Notes: generated by a model from the letters alone, not told the origin. Shown: positions 1 through 9,731, counted from the first letter of the stretch. The stretch is 64,000 bases of DNA from Mycobacterium innocens (GCF_900566055.1 NZ_UPHQ01000276.1:25860-89859), one strand, 5' to 3'. Numbers and translations: made by a program.

Positions 1-200
1 GCGGCGGCCCGCTGGGCATCGCCGAGCTGCTGCTGCGCGCGACGACGGTGGCCAGCTATCTCAAGGACGACTGGTTCCGCGACTGGGGCTCGCTGCAGCG
101 GCTGACCCCCTACTACCCCGACGCCGAGCCGGCACGCTTGCAGCTGGGCACGGTGACCCGTAGCGGTCTGTGGAATCCCGCGCCAATGCGCAAGGGGTAG
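1..200 (+). CDS. embC: EmbC arabinosyltransferase, C-terminal end (partial)
   Basis: Only the last 65 or so codons are present, ending at TAG 198-200. The visible segment contains LLRATTVASYLKDDW and RDWGSL, the C-terminal signature of Emb arabinofuranosyltransferases, which recurs at the ends of embA and embB downstream. EmbC polymerises the arabinan of lipoarabinomannan from decaprenyl-phosphoryl-arabinose in the plasma membrane. The embC-embA-embB order supports EmbC rather than a paralogue. The gene is cut by the window edge, not truncated in the genome as far as can be seen. Confidence 0.93.
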   Translation, partial: GGPLGIAELLLRATTVASYLKDDWFRDWGSLQRLTPYYPDAEPARLQLGTVTRSGLWNPAPMRKG

Positions 201-274
201 GGGTGGCGGTTGACCTCTTGAGTGTTGGGGCCCGGCCCACCGACAAGATCCAGCCGGCACGAGGCAACGGCTAC

Positions 275-629
275 GCATGGCGCTTCCTTCGGAAAGCTCG
301 CTGTCAGAGCGTCAGCGACCCAGATCCAATTTCGCGCCGACCTCCTCGGGATCGGCGTGGGCGAAGATTGCCTTGACCGCCGCGGTCGCCCACCGCAGCC
401 TGTTTGCCGGTAACCGCCGGGTGCAGGTTGTGCACCAAATGGACTCGGCGCCGCTGCCACGATGCTCCGTGGAACTATTGGGCCACACGGGCTTTCAATC
501 CGGCGTGGGTATCGGAGATGACCAGATGTACCCGCACAATCTGCGAGCTTGCAATGACGCCACAAACTCCCGCCAGAACGAATCGCTGTCACCAACGGCG
601 GTACCTAACACCTCGGGGCTGCTCTCGAT
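275..629 (-). pseudogene. Decayed IS256-family transposase fragment
   Basis: Reading the minus strand from about 629 down gives IS256/mutator-type transposase blocks in more than one frame. They include EVLGTAVGDSDSFWREF, then VHLVISDTHAGLKARVAQ, then WQRRRVHLVHNL, then ATAAVKAIFAHADPEEVGAK and VADALTASFPK. These correspond in order to the central catalytic region of the family (EVLG..GDSE..W..FL, LVISDAH.GL, WQRCRVHF, IFAQPDAE). At least three frame changes and an in-frame stop separate them, and both ends are missing. No terminal inverted repeats are recognisable. It is a dead remnant. Confidence 0.8.
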
Positions 630-942
630 CGGGCGTTAGTTAGCTAACAAAGCTATACAGCGGGAGCAGGTTTTTCCGGCGTCGCAGCATGCTGCTTTCA
701 GAAACGGCCTGGATACCTGCGCATTTCCGACGGCTCCTCCTGGCCCCAGGCAGAAGTTTTCGCAGTTCGATGCCACCAGCCGCCCACCGTCCGAGCCCGC
801 GCTGACGGCGCCGAGACTGCGCCCACATCGCCGCTTAGCGCCGGCTTCACGCACCTGACGCAGACTCGATCGCAATAACCGCCCACGCTGTCCGGCCCCG
901 CATCGCAAAGCCACTCAGCCTCGTCGCCTACGATCGACCCTC
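630..942. other. embA upstream region, no gene seen
   Basis: No convincing coding sequence. The Mtb embC-embA gap is under 100 bp and carries the embA promoter; here the whole gap is 742 bp because of the transposase relic. A perfect 10-bp palindrome GTTAGCTAAC lies at 639-648 inside the AT-richer stretch 635-660, and could be an operator or a relic end. The embA promoter is presumably in this stretch, but no clear -35/-10 pair could be assigned. Confidence 0.5.
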
Positions 943-3900
943 GTGCCCCTCGACGGTAATGAGCGATCTCACCGGATCGCCCGCCTAGTTGCCGTCGTCT
1001 CGGGAATCGGCGGATTGCTGTTGTGCGCCCTGGTTCCGCTGCTGCCGGTGAAGCAGACGACGGCGACGATCCTGTGGCCCCAGGGCAGTACCGCCGACGG
1101 CGGCGTCACCCAGATCACCGCCCCATTGGTATCCGGGGCACCGCGGGCACTCGACATCTCGGTCCCGTGCCCGGCAATCGCCACCCTGCCCGCCGGCGGC
1201 GGTCTGGTGCTGTCGACCCTGCCGGCCGGCGGCGTCGACACCGGTAAACATGGCCTGTTCGTCCGGGCCGACAAGGACACCGTCGTCGTCGCCTTCCGCG
1301 ACACGGTGGCCGCGGTGGCATCGCGGTCGGCAATCGCCGAGGGACGCTGCAGCGTGCTGCACCTGTGGGCCGACGCCGGCGGCGCGCACGCCGACTTCGT
1401 CGGCATTCCCGCCGCCGCGGGAACGCTGCCCGCCGAAAAGAAGCCGCAGGTCGGCGGGATCTTCACCGACCTGAAGGTGCCCGCCCAGCCCGGCCTGTCG
1501 GCCCGCGTGGACGTCGACACCCGATTCATCATCAACCCCACCGCCGTCAAAACGATCGCGATGACCCTGGGCGCGCTGGCGGTCGCGGCCGCGATCCTGG
1601 CTTTGGCGGTCCTGGATCGCCAGAGCCGGGGCGGTGTGCGGCTCTCCCGACGCCGCCCCCGGGCGGGCTTTGCGGCCTGGCTTGCCGACGCCGGGGTGAT
1701 CGCCACGCTGCTGCTCTGGCACATCATCGGCGCCACCTCGTCCGACGACGGCTACAACCTGACCATCGCCCGCGTCGCGCCCAAGGCCGGCTATGTCGCC
1801 AACTACTACCGCTACTTCGGCACGACGGAGGCGCCGTTCGACTGGTATCTCGGGGTGCTGGCCCGTCTGGCGTCGGTGAGCACCGCCGGCGTGTGGATGC
1901 GGCTGCCGGCCACACTCGCCGGCATCGGCTGCTGGCTGATCATCAGTCACTTCGCGCTGCGGCGGCTGGGACCGGGCAAGGGCGGCCTGGCGTCCAACCG
2001 GGCGGCGGTGCTGACCGCGGGCGCGGTGTTCCTGGCCGCGTGGCTGCCGTTCAACAACGGCCTGCGCCCCGAACCGCTGATCGCGCTGGGCGTGCTGGTC
2101 ACCTGGGTGCTGGTGGAACGCTCGATCGCGCAACGGCACCTGGCGCCGGGCGCGCTCGCCGTCATCGTCGCAATGCTGACCGCCACGCTGGCGCCGCAGG
2201 GCCTGATAGCGCTGGCCCCGCTGCTCACCGGCGCCCGCGCCATCGCCCAAATCATCCGGCGGCGCCAGGCCACCGACGGCCTGCTGGCGCCGCTGGCAGT
2301 GCTGGCGGCATCACTGTCGCTGATCACCGTGGTGGTGTTCCGCAGCCAGACGTTGGCGACGGTCGCCGAGTCGGCGCGGATCAAGTACCAGGTCGGCCCC
2401 ACGATCGCGTGGTACCAGGACTTCCTGCGCTACTACTTCCTCACGGTCGAGTCCAATGCGGACGGGTCGATGTCGCGGCGATTCGCCGTGCTGGTGATGT
2501 TGCTATGCCTGTTCGGAATGCTGTTCGTGCTGCTGCGGCGCGGCCGGGTGCCGGGGCTGGCCAGCGGTCCGGCCTGGCGGCTGATCGGCACCACGGCTGT
2601 CGGCCTGCTGCTGTTGACGTTCACCCCCACCAAATGGGCCATCCAGTTCGGCGCGTTCGCCAGCCTGGGCGGCGCCCTGGGGGCGGTCACCGCGTTCACC
2701 GTGGCGCGGATCGGCCTGCACAGCCGGCGAAACCTCACGCTCTACATCACCGCGTTGCTGTTCGTGCTGGCGTGGGCCACCTCGGGCATCAACGGCTGGT
2801 TCTACGTCGGCAACTACGGCGTGCCGTGGTACGACATCCAGCCGGTCATCGCCAGCCGCCCGGTGACGTCGATGTTCCTTGCGCTGTCGGTGCTGACCGG
2901 CCTGCTGGCCGCCTGGTACCACTTCCGGATGGACTACGCCGGACACACCGAGGTCAAGGACAACCGGCGCAACCGGGTCCTGGCCTCAACCCCGCTGCTG
3001 GTCGTCGCGGTGATCATGGTGCTGGGCGAAGTCGGCTCGCTGACCAAGGGGGCGGTGTTCCGCTACCCGCTGTACACCACCGCCAAGGCCAATCTGGCCG
3101 CCCTGGAATCCGGGCTGTCGCCCAGCAGCTGCGCCATGGCCGACGACGTGCTGGCCGAGCCTGATCCCAATGCCGGTATGCTGCAACCGGTTCCGGGTCA
3201 GACCTTCGGACCCGACGGACCGCTCGGCGGCGTCAACCCGGTCGGCTTCAAGCCCGAGGGCGTGGGTGAGGACCTGAAGTCCGACCCGGTGGTCAGCAAA
3301 CCCGGAGTGGTCAACTCCGACGCATCGCCCAACAAGCCCAACGCCGCCATCACCGACTCCGCCGGCACCGCCGGCGGCAAGGGCCCGGTCGGGGTCAACG
3401 GGTCGCACGCGGCGCTGCCGTTCGGGCTGGACCCCACTCGCACCCCGGTGATGGGCAGCTACGGCGAGAACACCCTGGCCGCCACGGCCACCTCGGCCTG
3501 GTATCAACTGCCTGCCCGCAGCGCGGACCGGCCGCTGGTCGTGATCTCGGCCGCCGGGGCCATCTGGTCATACAAAGAGGACGGCGACTTCGTCTACGGC
3601 CAGTCACTGAAACTGCAGTGGGGTGTCACCCGGCCCGACGGCGGCATCCAGCCGCTCGGGCAGGTGTTCCCGATCGACCTCGGGCCGCAACCGGCGTGGC
3701 GCAACCTGCGGTTCCCGCTGATCTGGGCCCCGCCGGAGGCCGACGTGGCGCGCATCGTCGCCTACGACCCCAACCTGAGTCCCGAGCAATGGTTCGCCTT
3801 CACCCCGCCGCGGGTCCCGGTGCTGGAAACGCTGCAGCAGCTGATCGGCTCCCGGACACCGGTGTTGATGGATATCGCGACCGCCGCCAACTTCCCCTGC

Positions 3901-4218
3901 CAGCGGCCGTTCTCCGAACACCTTGGCGTGGCCGAACTTCCGCAATACCGGATCATGCCCGACCACAAGCAGACGGCGGTGTCGTCGAACCTGTGGCAGT
4001 CCAGCTCCACCGGCGGGCCGTTCCTGTTGACCCAGGCGCTGCTGCGGACCTCGACGATCTCGACGTACCTGCGTGGCGACTGGTATCGCGACTGGGGAAC
4101 GGTGGAGCAGTACTACCGGCTGGTGCCGGCCGATCAGGCACCGGATGCCGTCGTCCAACAAGGCGTGGTGACCGTGCCCGGCTGGAGCCGGCAAGGACCG
4201 ATCAGGGCTCTCCCATGA
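943..4218 (+). CDS. embA: Arabinosyltransferase EmbA
   Basis: A GT-C family membrane glycosyltransferase of 1091 residues (Mtb about 1094). With EmbB it forms the heterodimer that adds arabinofuranose from decaprenyl-phosphoryl-arabinose to arabinogalactan on the outer face of the plasma membrane. The GTG start at 943 gives the conserved N-terminus MPLDGNERSHRIARL. The loop SSDDGYN (Asp 268/269) is the GT-C acidic catalytic motif. Multiple hydrophobic segments fill residues 200-680, followed by a C-terminal carbohydrate-binding region ending in RDWGTVEQYY. Its TGA overlaps the embB ATG (ATGA), so the two are translationally coupled. It is preceded by an unusually long gap carrying an IS relic. 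Confidence 0.97.
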   Translation: MPLDGNERSHRIARLVAVVSGIGGLLLCALVPLLPVKQTTATILWPQGSTADGGVTQITAPLVSGAPRALDISVPCPAIATLPAGGGLVLSTLPAGGVDTGKHGLFVRADKDTVVVAFRDTVAAVASRSAIAEGRCSVLHLWADAGGAHADFVGIPAAAGTLPAEKKPQVGGIFTDLKVPAQPGLSARVDVDTRFIINPTAVKTIAMTLGALAVAAAILALAVLDRQSRGGVRLSRRRPRAGFAAWLADAGVIATLLLWHIIGATSSDDGYNLTIARVAPKAGYVANYYRYFGTTEAPFDWYLGVLARLASVSTAGVWMRLPATLAGIGCWLIISHFALRRLGPGKGGLASNRAAVLTAGAVFLAAWLPFNNGLRPEPLIALGVLVTWVLVERSIAQRHLAPGALAVIVAMLTATLAPQGLIALAPLLTGARAIAQIIRRRQATDGLLAPLAVLAASLSLITVVVFRSQTLATVAESARIKYQVGPTIAWYQDFLRYYFLTVESNADGSMSRRFAVLVMLLCLFGMLFVLLRRGRVPGLASGPAWRLIGTTAVGLLLLTFTPTKWAIQFGAFASLGGALGAVTAFTVARIGLHSRRNLTLYITALLFVLAWATSGINGWFYVGNYGVPWYDIQPVIASRPVTSMFLALSVLTGLLAAWYHFRMDYAGHTEVKDNRRNRVLASTPLLVVAVIMVLGEVGSLTKGAVFRYPLYTTAKANLAALESGLSPSSCAMADDVLAEPDPNAGMLQPVPGQTFGPDGPLGGVNPVGFKPEGVGEDLKSDPVVSKPGVVNSDASPNKPNAAITDSAGTAGGKGPVGVNGSHAALPFGLDPTRTPVMGSYGENTLAATATSAWYQLPARSADRPLVVISAAGAIWSYKEDGDFVYGQSLKLQWGVTRPDGGIQPLGQVFPIDLGPQPAWRNLRFPLIWAPPEADVARIVAYDPNLSPEQWFAFTPPRVPVLETLQQLIGSRTPVLMDIATAANFPCQRPFSEHLGVAELPQYRIMPDHKQTAVSSNLWQSSSTGGPFLLTQALLRTSTISTYLRGDWYRDWGTVEQYYRLVPADQAPDAVVQQGVVTVPGWSRQGPIRALP

Positions 4219-7200
4219 CCGGGGCCATGAGCATGACCGCAGCCAGCCGCGACGTCCGGGTGACCCGCTGGGTGGCGACGGTCGCCGGCCTGGTCGGCTT
4301 CGTATTGTCGGTCGCGACGCCATTGCTGCCCGTCGTGCAGACCACCGCGATGCTCAACTGGCCGCAAAACGGACAACTCAATAGCGTGACGGCACCGTTG
4401 ATCACGCTGACGCCGGTCGACCTGACCGCCACCGTGCCGTGTGAGGTGGTGCGCGGCATGCCGCCGCAGGGCGGGGTGGTCCTGGGCACCGCACCCAAGC
4501 AGGGCAAGGACGCCAACCTGCAGGCGATGTTCGTCGTCGTCAGCAGTCAGCGGGTCGACGTCACCGACCGCAACGTGGTGATCCTGTCGGTGCCGCGTGA
4601 CCAGGTGGTCGGCGGCGCAAATGCGCCGGGATGTTCAAGCATCGAGGTCACCTCGACGCACGCCGGAACGTTCGCCACCTTCGTCGGTCTCAAGGATCCC
4701 GGCGGACAACCATTGCGCGGCGGTTTCCCCGATCCCAACCTGCGCCCCCAGATTGTCGGGGTGTTCACCGACCTCACCGGCCCCGCACCGGCCGGGCTAA
4801 GGCTGTCGGCGACCATCGACACCCGGTTCTCCACCACCCCCACCACGCTGAAACTGCTGGCGATCATCGGCGCGATCGTGGCCACCGTCGTCGCGTTGAT
4901 CGCGCTGTGGCGGCTCGATCAGCTGGACGGCCACCGCATGCGTCGGTGGATTCCACAAAACTGGCGCAGCTTCACCCTGCTCGACGGCGTGGTGATCGTC
5001 GCGTTCCTGCTCTGGCACGTCATCGGCGCCAACTCCTCCGACGACGGCTACATCCTGGGCATGGCCCGCGTCGCCGACCGCGCCGGCTACATGTCCAACT
5101 ACTTCCGCTGGTTCGGCAGCCCGGAGGACCCGTTCGGCTGGTACTACAACCTGCTGGCGCTGATGACCCACGTCAGTAACTCCAGCTTCTGGGACGCCAG
5201 CATCTGGATGCGGTTGCCGGACCTGTTCGCCGGACTGGTGTGCTGGCTGCTGTTATCGCGTGAGGTGCTGCCACGGCTGGGGCCGGCGGTGGCGGCCAGC
5301 AAACCTGCCAACTGGGCCGCGGCGATGGTCCTGCTGACCGCGTGGATGCCGTTCAACAACGGCCTGCGGCCCGAAGGCATTATCGCGCTGGGCTCGCTGG
5401 TCACCTATGTGCTGATCGAGCGGTCGATGCGGTACAGCCGGCTCACCCCGGCGGCGCTGGCGATCATCGCCGCCGCGTTCACGCTCGGAGTCCAGCCCAC
5501 CGGCTTGATCGCGGTGGCCGCACTGGTGGCCGGCGGCCGCCCGATCCTGCGGATCTTCGTGAAACGCCACCGCCTGGTGGGCACGTTGCCGTTGCTGTCG
5601 CCGATGCTGGCCGCCGGCACCATCATCCTGACCGTGGTATTCGCCGACCAGACGCTGTCAACGGTGTTGGAAGCCACCAGGGTTCGCGGCAAAATCGGTC
5701 CCAGTCAAGCCTGGTACACCGAGAACCTGCGCTACTACTACCTCATCCTGCCCACCGTCGACGGTTCGCTGTCGCGCCGGTTCGGCTTTCTGATCACCGC
5801 GCTGTGCCTGTTCACCGCGGTGTTTATCATGTTGCGGCGCAAGCGAATTCCGGGAGTGGCGCGGGGGCCGGCGTGGCGGTTGATGGGCGTCATCTTCGCC
5901 ACCATGTTCTTCCTGATGTTCACCCCGACCAAGTGGGTGCACCACTTCGGCCTGTTCGCCGCGGTGGGGGCGGCGATGGCGGCGCTGACGACGGTGTTGG
6001 TATCACGAGAGGTGCTGCGCTGGTCGCGCAACCGGATGGCGTTCCTGGCGGCGGTGTTGTTCATGCTGGCGTTGTGCTGGGCGACCACCAACGGCTGGTG
6101 GTACGTCTCCAGCTACGGCGTGCCGTTCAACAGCGCGATGCCGAAGATCGCCGGAATCACGGTCAGCACAATCTTTTTCGCGCTGTTCGCGATCGCTGCG
6201 CTGTATGCGGCCTGGCTGCATTTCGCACCCCGGGGCAGCGGTGAGGGGCGCCTGACCCGAGCTGTCACCAGCGCGCCGGTCCCACTGGCGGCCGGCTTCA
6301 TGGCTTTGGCGTTCGTCGCGTCGATGGTGGCCGGGATCGTGCGCCAGTACCCCACCTACTCCAACGGCTGGTCCAACCTGCGGGCGTTCGTCGGCGGCTG
6401 CGGCCTGGCCGACGACGTGCTCGTCGAGCCGGATCCCAACGAGGGCTTCATGACGGCGCTGCCCGGCGATTACGGCCCGCTGGGGCCGCTGGGCGGCATC
6501 GACCCGACGGGCTTCACCCCCAACGGCGTGCCGGAACACACCGTCGCCGAGGCGATCGTGATGAAACCCAACCAGCCGGGCACCGATTACGACTGGGATG
6601 CGCCGACCAAGCTCAAGACCGCGGGCATCAACGGGTCCACGGTGCCGCTTCCCTACCGGCTCGATCCGGCACGGGTTCCGCTGGCCGGCACCTACACCAC
6701 CGGGCCGCAGCAGCAGAGCAGACTCGCCTCGGCGTGGTATCTGCTGCCCAAGCCGGACGACGGACATCCGCTGGTGGTGGTGACCGCCGCCGGGAAGATC
6801 GCCGGGCACAGCGTGCTGCACGGCTACACCCCCGGGCAGACGGTGGTGCTGGAGTACGCCCGGCCGGGGCCGGGCGCGCTGGTGCCCGCCGGACGGCTGG
6901 TGCCCGACGACCTCTACGGGGAACAGCCCAAAGCCTGGCGCAATCTGCGGTTCGCCCGCGACAAGATGCCCGCCGACGCCGTCGCCGTCCGGGTGGTGGC
7001 CGAGGACCTGTCCCTGACCCCCGAGGACTGGATCGCGGTGACCCCGCCGCGGGTGCCGGACCTGCGGTCGTTGCAGGAATACGTCGGCTCCACCCAACCG
7101 GTGCTGCTGGACTGGGCGGTCGGGCTGGCGTTCCCGTGTCAGCAGCCGATGCTGCACGTCAACGGCGTCACCGAGATCCCGAAATTCCGCATCACACCGG

Positions 7201-7448
7201 ACTACAACGCCAAGAAGCTGGACACCGACACCTGGGAGGACGGCGTCAACGGCGGCCTGCTGGGCATCACCGACCTGCTGCTGCGCGCCCATGTGATGGC
7301 CACCTATCTGTCGCGCGACTGGGCCCGCGACTGGGGATCACTGCGCAAATTCGACACCCTGGTCGATGCGCCGCCCGCACAACTCGACCTTGGCACCGCG
7401 ACCCGCGGCGGATTGTGGTCGCCGGGCAAGATCCGGATCGGCCCCTGA
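4215..7448 (+). CDS. embB: Arabinosyltransferase EmbB, ethambutol target
   Basis: A 1077-residue GT-C arabinosyltransferase and partner of EmbA in arabinogalactan synthesis. The ATG at 4215 overlaps the embA stop; translation runs MTGAMSMTAASRD into the conserved RWVATVAGL. The catalytic SSDDGY loop has Asp 276/277. Positions equivalent to Mtb resistance sites are wild type: Met283 (Mtb M306), Gly388 (G406), Gln479 (Q497). There is an apparent five-residue insertion between the catalytic loop and the next helix, near residues 322-330 (SNSSFWDASIW where Mtb has SDASLW). The C-terminus ends in the shared RDWGSLRKF block. Confidence 0.97.
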   Translation: MTGAMSMTAASRDVRVTRWVATVAGLVGFVLSVATPLLPVVQTTAMLNWPQNGQLNSVTAPLITLTPVDLTATVPCEVVRGMPPQGGVVLGTAPKQGKDANLQAMFVVVSSQRVDVTDRNVVILSVPRDQVVGGANAPGCSSIEVTSTHAGTFATFVGLKDPGGQPLRGGFPDPNLRPQIVGVFTDLTGPAPAGLRLSATIDTRFSTTPTTLKLLAIIGAIVATVVALIALWRLDQLDGHRMRRWIPQNWRSFTLLDGVVIVAFLLWHVIGANSSDDGYILGMARVADRAGYMSNYFRWFGSPEDPFGWYYNLLALMTHVSNSSFWDASIWMRLPDLFAGLVCWLLLSREVLPRLGPAVAASKPANWAAAMVLLTAWMPFNNGLRPEGIIALGSLVTYVLIERSMRYSRLTPAALAIIAAAFTLGVQPTGLIAVAALVAGGRPILRIFVKRHRLVGTLPLLSPMLAAGTIILTVVFADQTLSTVLEATRVRGKIGPSQAWYTENLRYYYLILPTVDGSLSRRFGFLITALCLFTAVFIMLRRKRIPGVARGPAWRLMGVIFATMFFLMFTPTKWVHHFGLFAAVGAAMAALTTVLVSREVLRWSRNRMAFLAAVLFMLALCWATTNGWWYVSSYGVPFNSAMPKIAGITVSTIFFALFAIAALYAAWLHFAPRGSGEGRLTRAVTSAPVPLAAGFMALAFVASMVAGIVRQYPTYSNGWSNLRAFVGGCGLADDVLVEPDPNEGFMTALPGDYGPLGPLGGIDPTGFTPNGVPEHTVAEAIVMKPNQPGTDYDWDAPTKLKTAGINGSTVPLPYRLDPARVPLAGTYTTGPQQQSRLASAWYLLPKPDDGHPLVVVTAAGKIAGHSVLHGYTPGQTVVLEYARPGPGALVPAGRLVPDDLYGEQPKAWRNLRFARDKMPADAVAVRVVAEDLSLTPEDWIAVTPPRVPDLRSLQEYVGSTQPVLLDWAVGLAFPCQQPMLHVNGVTEIPKFRITPDYNAKKLDTDTWEDGVNGGLLGITDLLLRAHVMATYLSRDWARDWGSLRKFDTLVDAPPAQLDLGTATRGGLWSPGKIRIGP

Positions 7449-7529
7449 GTTTCGACTCTGCGTTGATCGCGGGTTCGAGGCCCCGACGCACGCGGTGGTC
7501 ACAGTTTCGGCGACATAAATGCAGTCTCA

Positions 7530-8990
7530 TCACAAGGCGACCAGCACACTTGTGCCGATGACGGCCCCGTCGGCGGCCAGCGCCTCGAGTTGGTAGTAAC
7601 CGTCCGGGCCTCCCGTCTGCGGGATCGACGTGTCGTAGCCGGACCAGGCGACGGTGGTCCGAGGCGTCAACGTGTTGCTTTCCCGGCCGTGCAGTAACCG
7701 CCATCGATTCACCCTGGTGGCGCCGTTCCAGACGGCGTGTGCGGTATCGCCGGCGAAGGTCAGTTGCGGGGGTTCGACGGGATTGCCGGGCCACTCGTCG
7801 AGGAACGCCCGATAGGTACCGCCGGGCAGGCTGGCGTCGAACACCATCTCACCACCCACGGTGAACTCGGAGATGTGTTCGGCGGTGCCCCATCCGGCGA
7901 AGGCGTTGCCACCCGGGAGCTGTTGCAGGTTACCCATGGCCCCCACGCTGAGATCTCCCGGGTGCCGCTGGGCCCGGACCAGGCTCGCCCGGCCGGCGGC
8001 GACATCCAGGTGGATCCATTTCAGGCTGGTCGGCACGACACCATCGCCCATGTGCCCCTGACTGCCCTCGTAGTGGTTGTCGAATAACGTGATCGTGGCG
8101 GCATCGGACATCTCCACGTCGTGCTGGTAGGCGAATTCGACGCCGTCGCCGAGGGCGAACGTGGACCGCTTACCACCCAGTCGCCAGTTGATGGCGCCGG
8201 TGCGGTAATCGACGTTGAAGACCGTGGAGAGGGCGCGCATGCTGATCACCAGGTTGCCCGCCGGGTCCAGCGCGATCGAGTTCATGTGGTACACGTCGAG
8301 CGTTTGACCGGCGGTGTATTTTGCCGGCGAATCGCTGATCGGGATGTGGCTCAACGCATCCCACCGGAACAACGTCTGTTTCGTGGCTAGGTCGACCACC
8401 GAGGCGGTGCAGTTGTAGACCCGGCCGTCCCTGGGTCCGCCGATGGCCGTCAGGTCGGCCGCGACCTCCGGGTAGGACGTGATCAGGGCGCGGCCGTCCG
8501 GGGTGAGCCGGAATTCGTGCATGTCCGACGACAACTCGCCGCCGGGCGTCAGCGTACTGATCACGTTGTAATGTTCATCGGCGATATAGCTGGCGCCGAG
8601 CCCGTGGCCCCATTGCTTGCGGCCCTGCCACCACGTCAGCACCGGCTTTCCCCGGTAGCGCTGGACCCGGAGGTTGCCCGCGGTCTCCCCGGCCGGAAGT
8701 TCGCGCTGCCACACCACATGTCCGGCTTTGTCGGCGACGACCAGCACACAGGGGCGCGACACGTTCCCGAGATGGGCCGCCGTGGTTCCGGAGACAAAGA
8801 ATACGAAGCCGGGCGCCCCGCCGGGTTTGTTGACGTTGACCGTGTACCCCAGCGATTGCGGCGAGACGGCCGATGCCGCGGGGTTCGCGGACTTGTGCCC
8901 GCGGGTACCGACGGCGATCAGCCCGCCCGCGAGAATGGCGCCCGTGGCGACACCGAGTTGTCGCCGCGAGATCCGCAATTCGCGTGTCAT
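7530..8990 (-). CDS. Tat-exported arylsulfotransferase (ASST)-family protein
   Basis: A 486-residue protein from ATG 8990. The N-terminus has a twin-arginine signal (ISRRQLGVATG followed by a hydrophobic stretch), so it should be exported folded. The body looks like the beta-propeller of the Arylsulfotran_2 family: repeated W-Q-G, HEFRLTPDG, HMNSIALDPAGNLVIS, DNHYEGSQG and WRLGGKRSTF segments. Family members move sulfate between phenolic donors and acceptors, but many actinobacterial members have no tested substrate, so activity is inferred. It converges on embB with an 80-bp gap. Mtb has a different gene (Rv3796) at this place. No strong Shine-Dalgarno precedes the chosen ATG. Confidence 0.72.
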   Translation of the reverse strand: MTRELRISRRQLGVATGAILAGGLIAVGTRGHKSANPAASAVSPQSLGYTVNVNKPGGAPGFVFFVSGTTAAHLGNVSRPCVLVVADKAGHVVWQRELPAGETAGNLRVQRYRGKPVLTWWQGRKQWGHGLGASYIADEHYNVISTLTPGGELSSDMHEFRLTPDGRALITSYPEVAADLTAIGGPRDGRVYNCTASVVDLATKQTLFRWDALSHIPISDSPAKYTAGQTLDVYHMNSIALDPAGNLVISMRALSTVFNVDYRTGAINWRLGGKRSTFALGDGVEFAYQHDVEMSDAATITLFDNHYEGSQGHMGDGVVPTSLKWIHLDVAAGRASLVRAQRHPGDLSVGAMGNLQQLPGGNAFAGWGTAEHISEFTVGGEMVFDASLPGGTYRAFLDEWPGNPVEPPQLTFAGDTAHAVWNGATRVNRWRLLHGRESNTLTPRTTVAWSGYDTSIPQTGGPDGYYQLEALAADGAVIGTSVLVAL

Positions 8991-9206
8991 CGAACTCGTT
9001 TCGACGTGCACATCACGCTGAGCGTCACACTCCTTGGAGAGCGCTACTTCCGGCGGCCGGTCGCTGTGGTTATACACCAGATTCAATGGGCGGGCAGCGT
9101 GATTCGTCTGCACCCAGCCGGCAATTCCGCGCGAGGTTTCGCCGTCGCCGACGCGGTCAATATCTAGTGCGGGTCGGGCAAACCGCGGGGAAAGACGGTG
9201 GGGGCC

Positions 9207-9731
9207 ATGCGCAGGCTGACACGAAATATGACCTTTACGGCAGCAATCATTTTGGCAACGTGCCCGGGGGCGGCGATCACGGTCGCCACCGCGGCGGCCA
9301 ATCCCGGCTTGAGCGGCGCCACCAGGGTGGCGTTGGGTGCAGCCATGCGGCAATGCGATTACAGCCGCACCTCGGTGGCGCCCATGCTGCCGGCGGTTTC
9401 ACCCCCTACCGGGACCGGCTCCGCGCTCATCCGCCGAGGGGGATCGCAGGTGGTCGCCGAGGTACAGCTGGTCAACCCCGCGCAGCCGGGGATGCATTAC
9501 GACGTCGGCCTTATCCAGGCGCCCCGCCCATCTACAGCCCCGTGCGGTCCCGGGGCCCCGGGCACCGCTTTCACCGGCCTTGACCTCGATGCGGGCGGGA
9601 CCGGGACGGTGACCATTCAGGACACGGTGCGCCAGGGTACGACCGGGGTGTGGGTAATTGTCGAGCGTCCCAACGGCAATTCCCAAGACCCCGCCGAGTT
9701 CTATACCTCCGAGTTCCTGGTGCCCATGTAG
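9207..9731 (+). CDS. Secreted hypothetical protein
   Basis: A 174-residue protein, or 177 if GTG 9198 is used. The N-terminus is basic (MRRLTRNM) followed by a hydrophobic, Ala-rich stretch ending near ATAAANP, a good Sec signal peptide. The mature part has two cysteines (QCDYSRT, APCGPG) that could form a disulfide and is rich in Gly, Pro and Thr, with a beta-strand-like pattern (VVAEVQLV, GTVTIQDTV, GVWVIVERP). I do not recognise the family. It is divergent from the ASST-like gene, so the two may share the 216-bp promoter region. Confidence 0.65.
   Translation: MRRLTRNMTFTAAIILATCPGAAITVATAAANPGLSGATRVALGAAMRQCDYSRTSVAPMLPAVSPPTGTGSALIRRGGSQVVAEVQLVNPAQPGMHYDVGLIQAPRPSTAPCGPGAPGTAFTGLDLDAGGTGTVTIQDTVRQGTTGVWVIVERPNGNSQDPAEFYTSEFLVPM

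Noticed and set aside
113..595. A 160-codon minus-strand open frame between embC and embA
   Set aside because: Its translation mixes pieces of the IS256 relic with out-of-frame sequence; it has no ribosome site and overlaps the end of embC. The relic explains it better.
985..2250. A 421-codon open frame antisense to embA
   Set aside because: Repetitive Gly/Arg/Gln composition typical of the complement of GC-rich codons; embA is certain.
8991..9353. Longer N-terminus for the arylsulfotransferase-like protein
   Set aside because: The extension overlaps the divergent secreted-protein gene and would bury the Tat signal 120 residues inside the protein.
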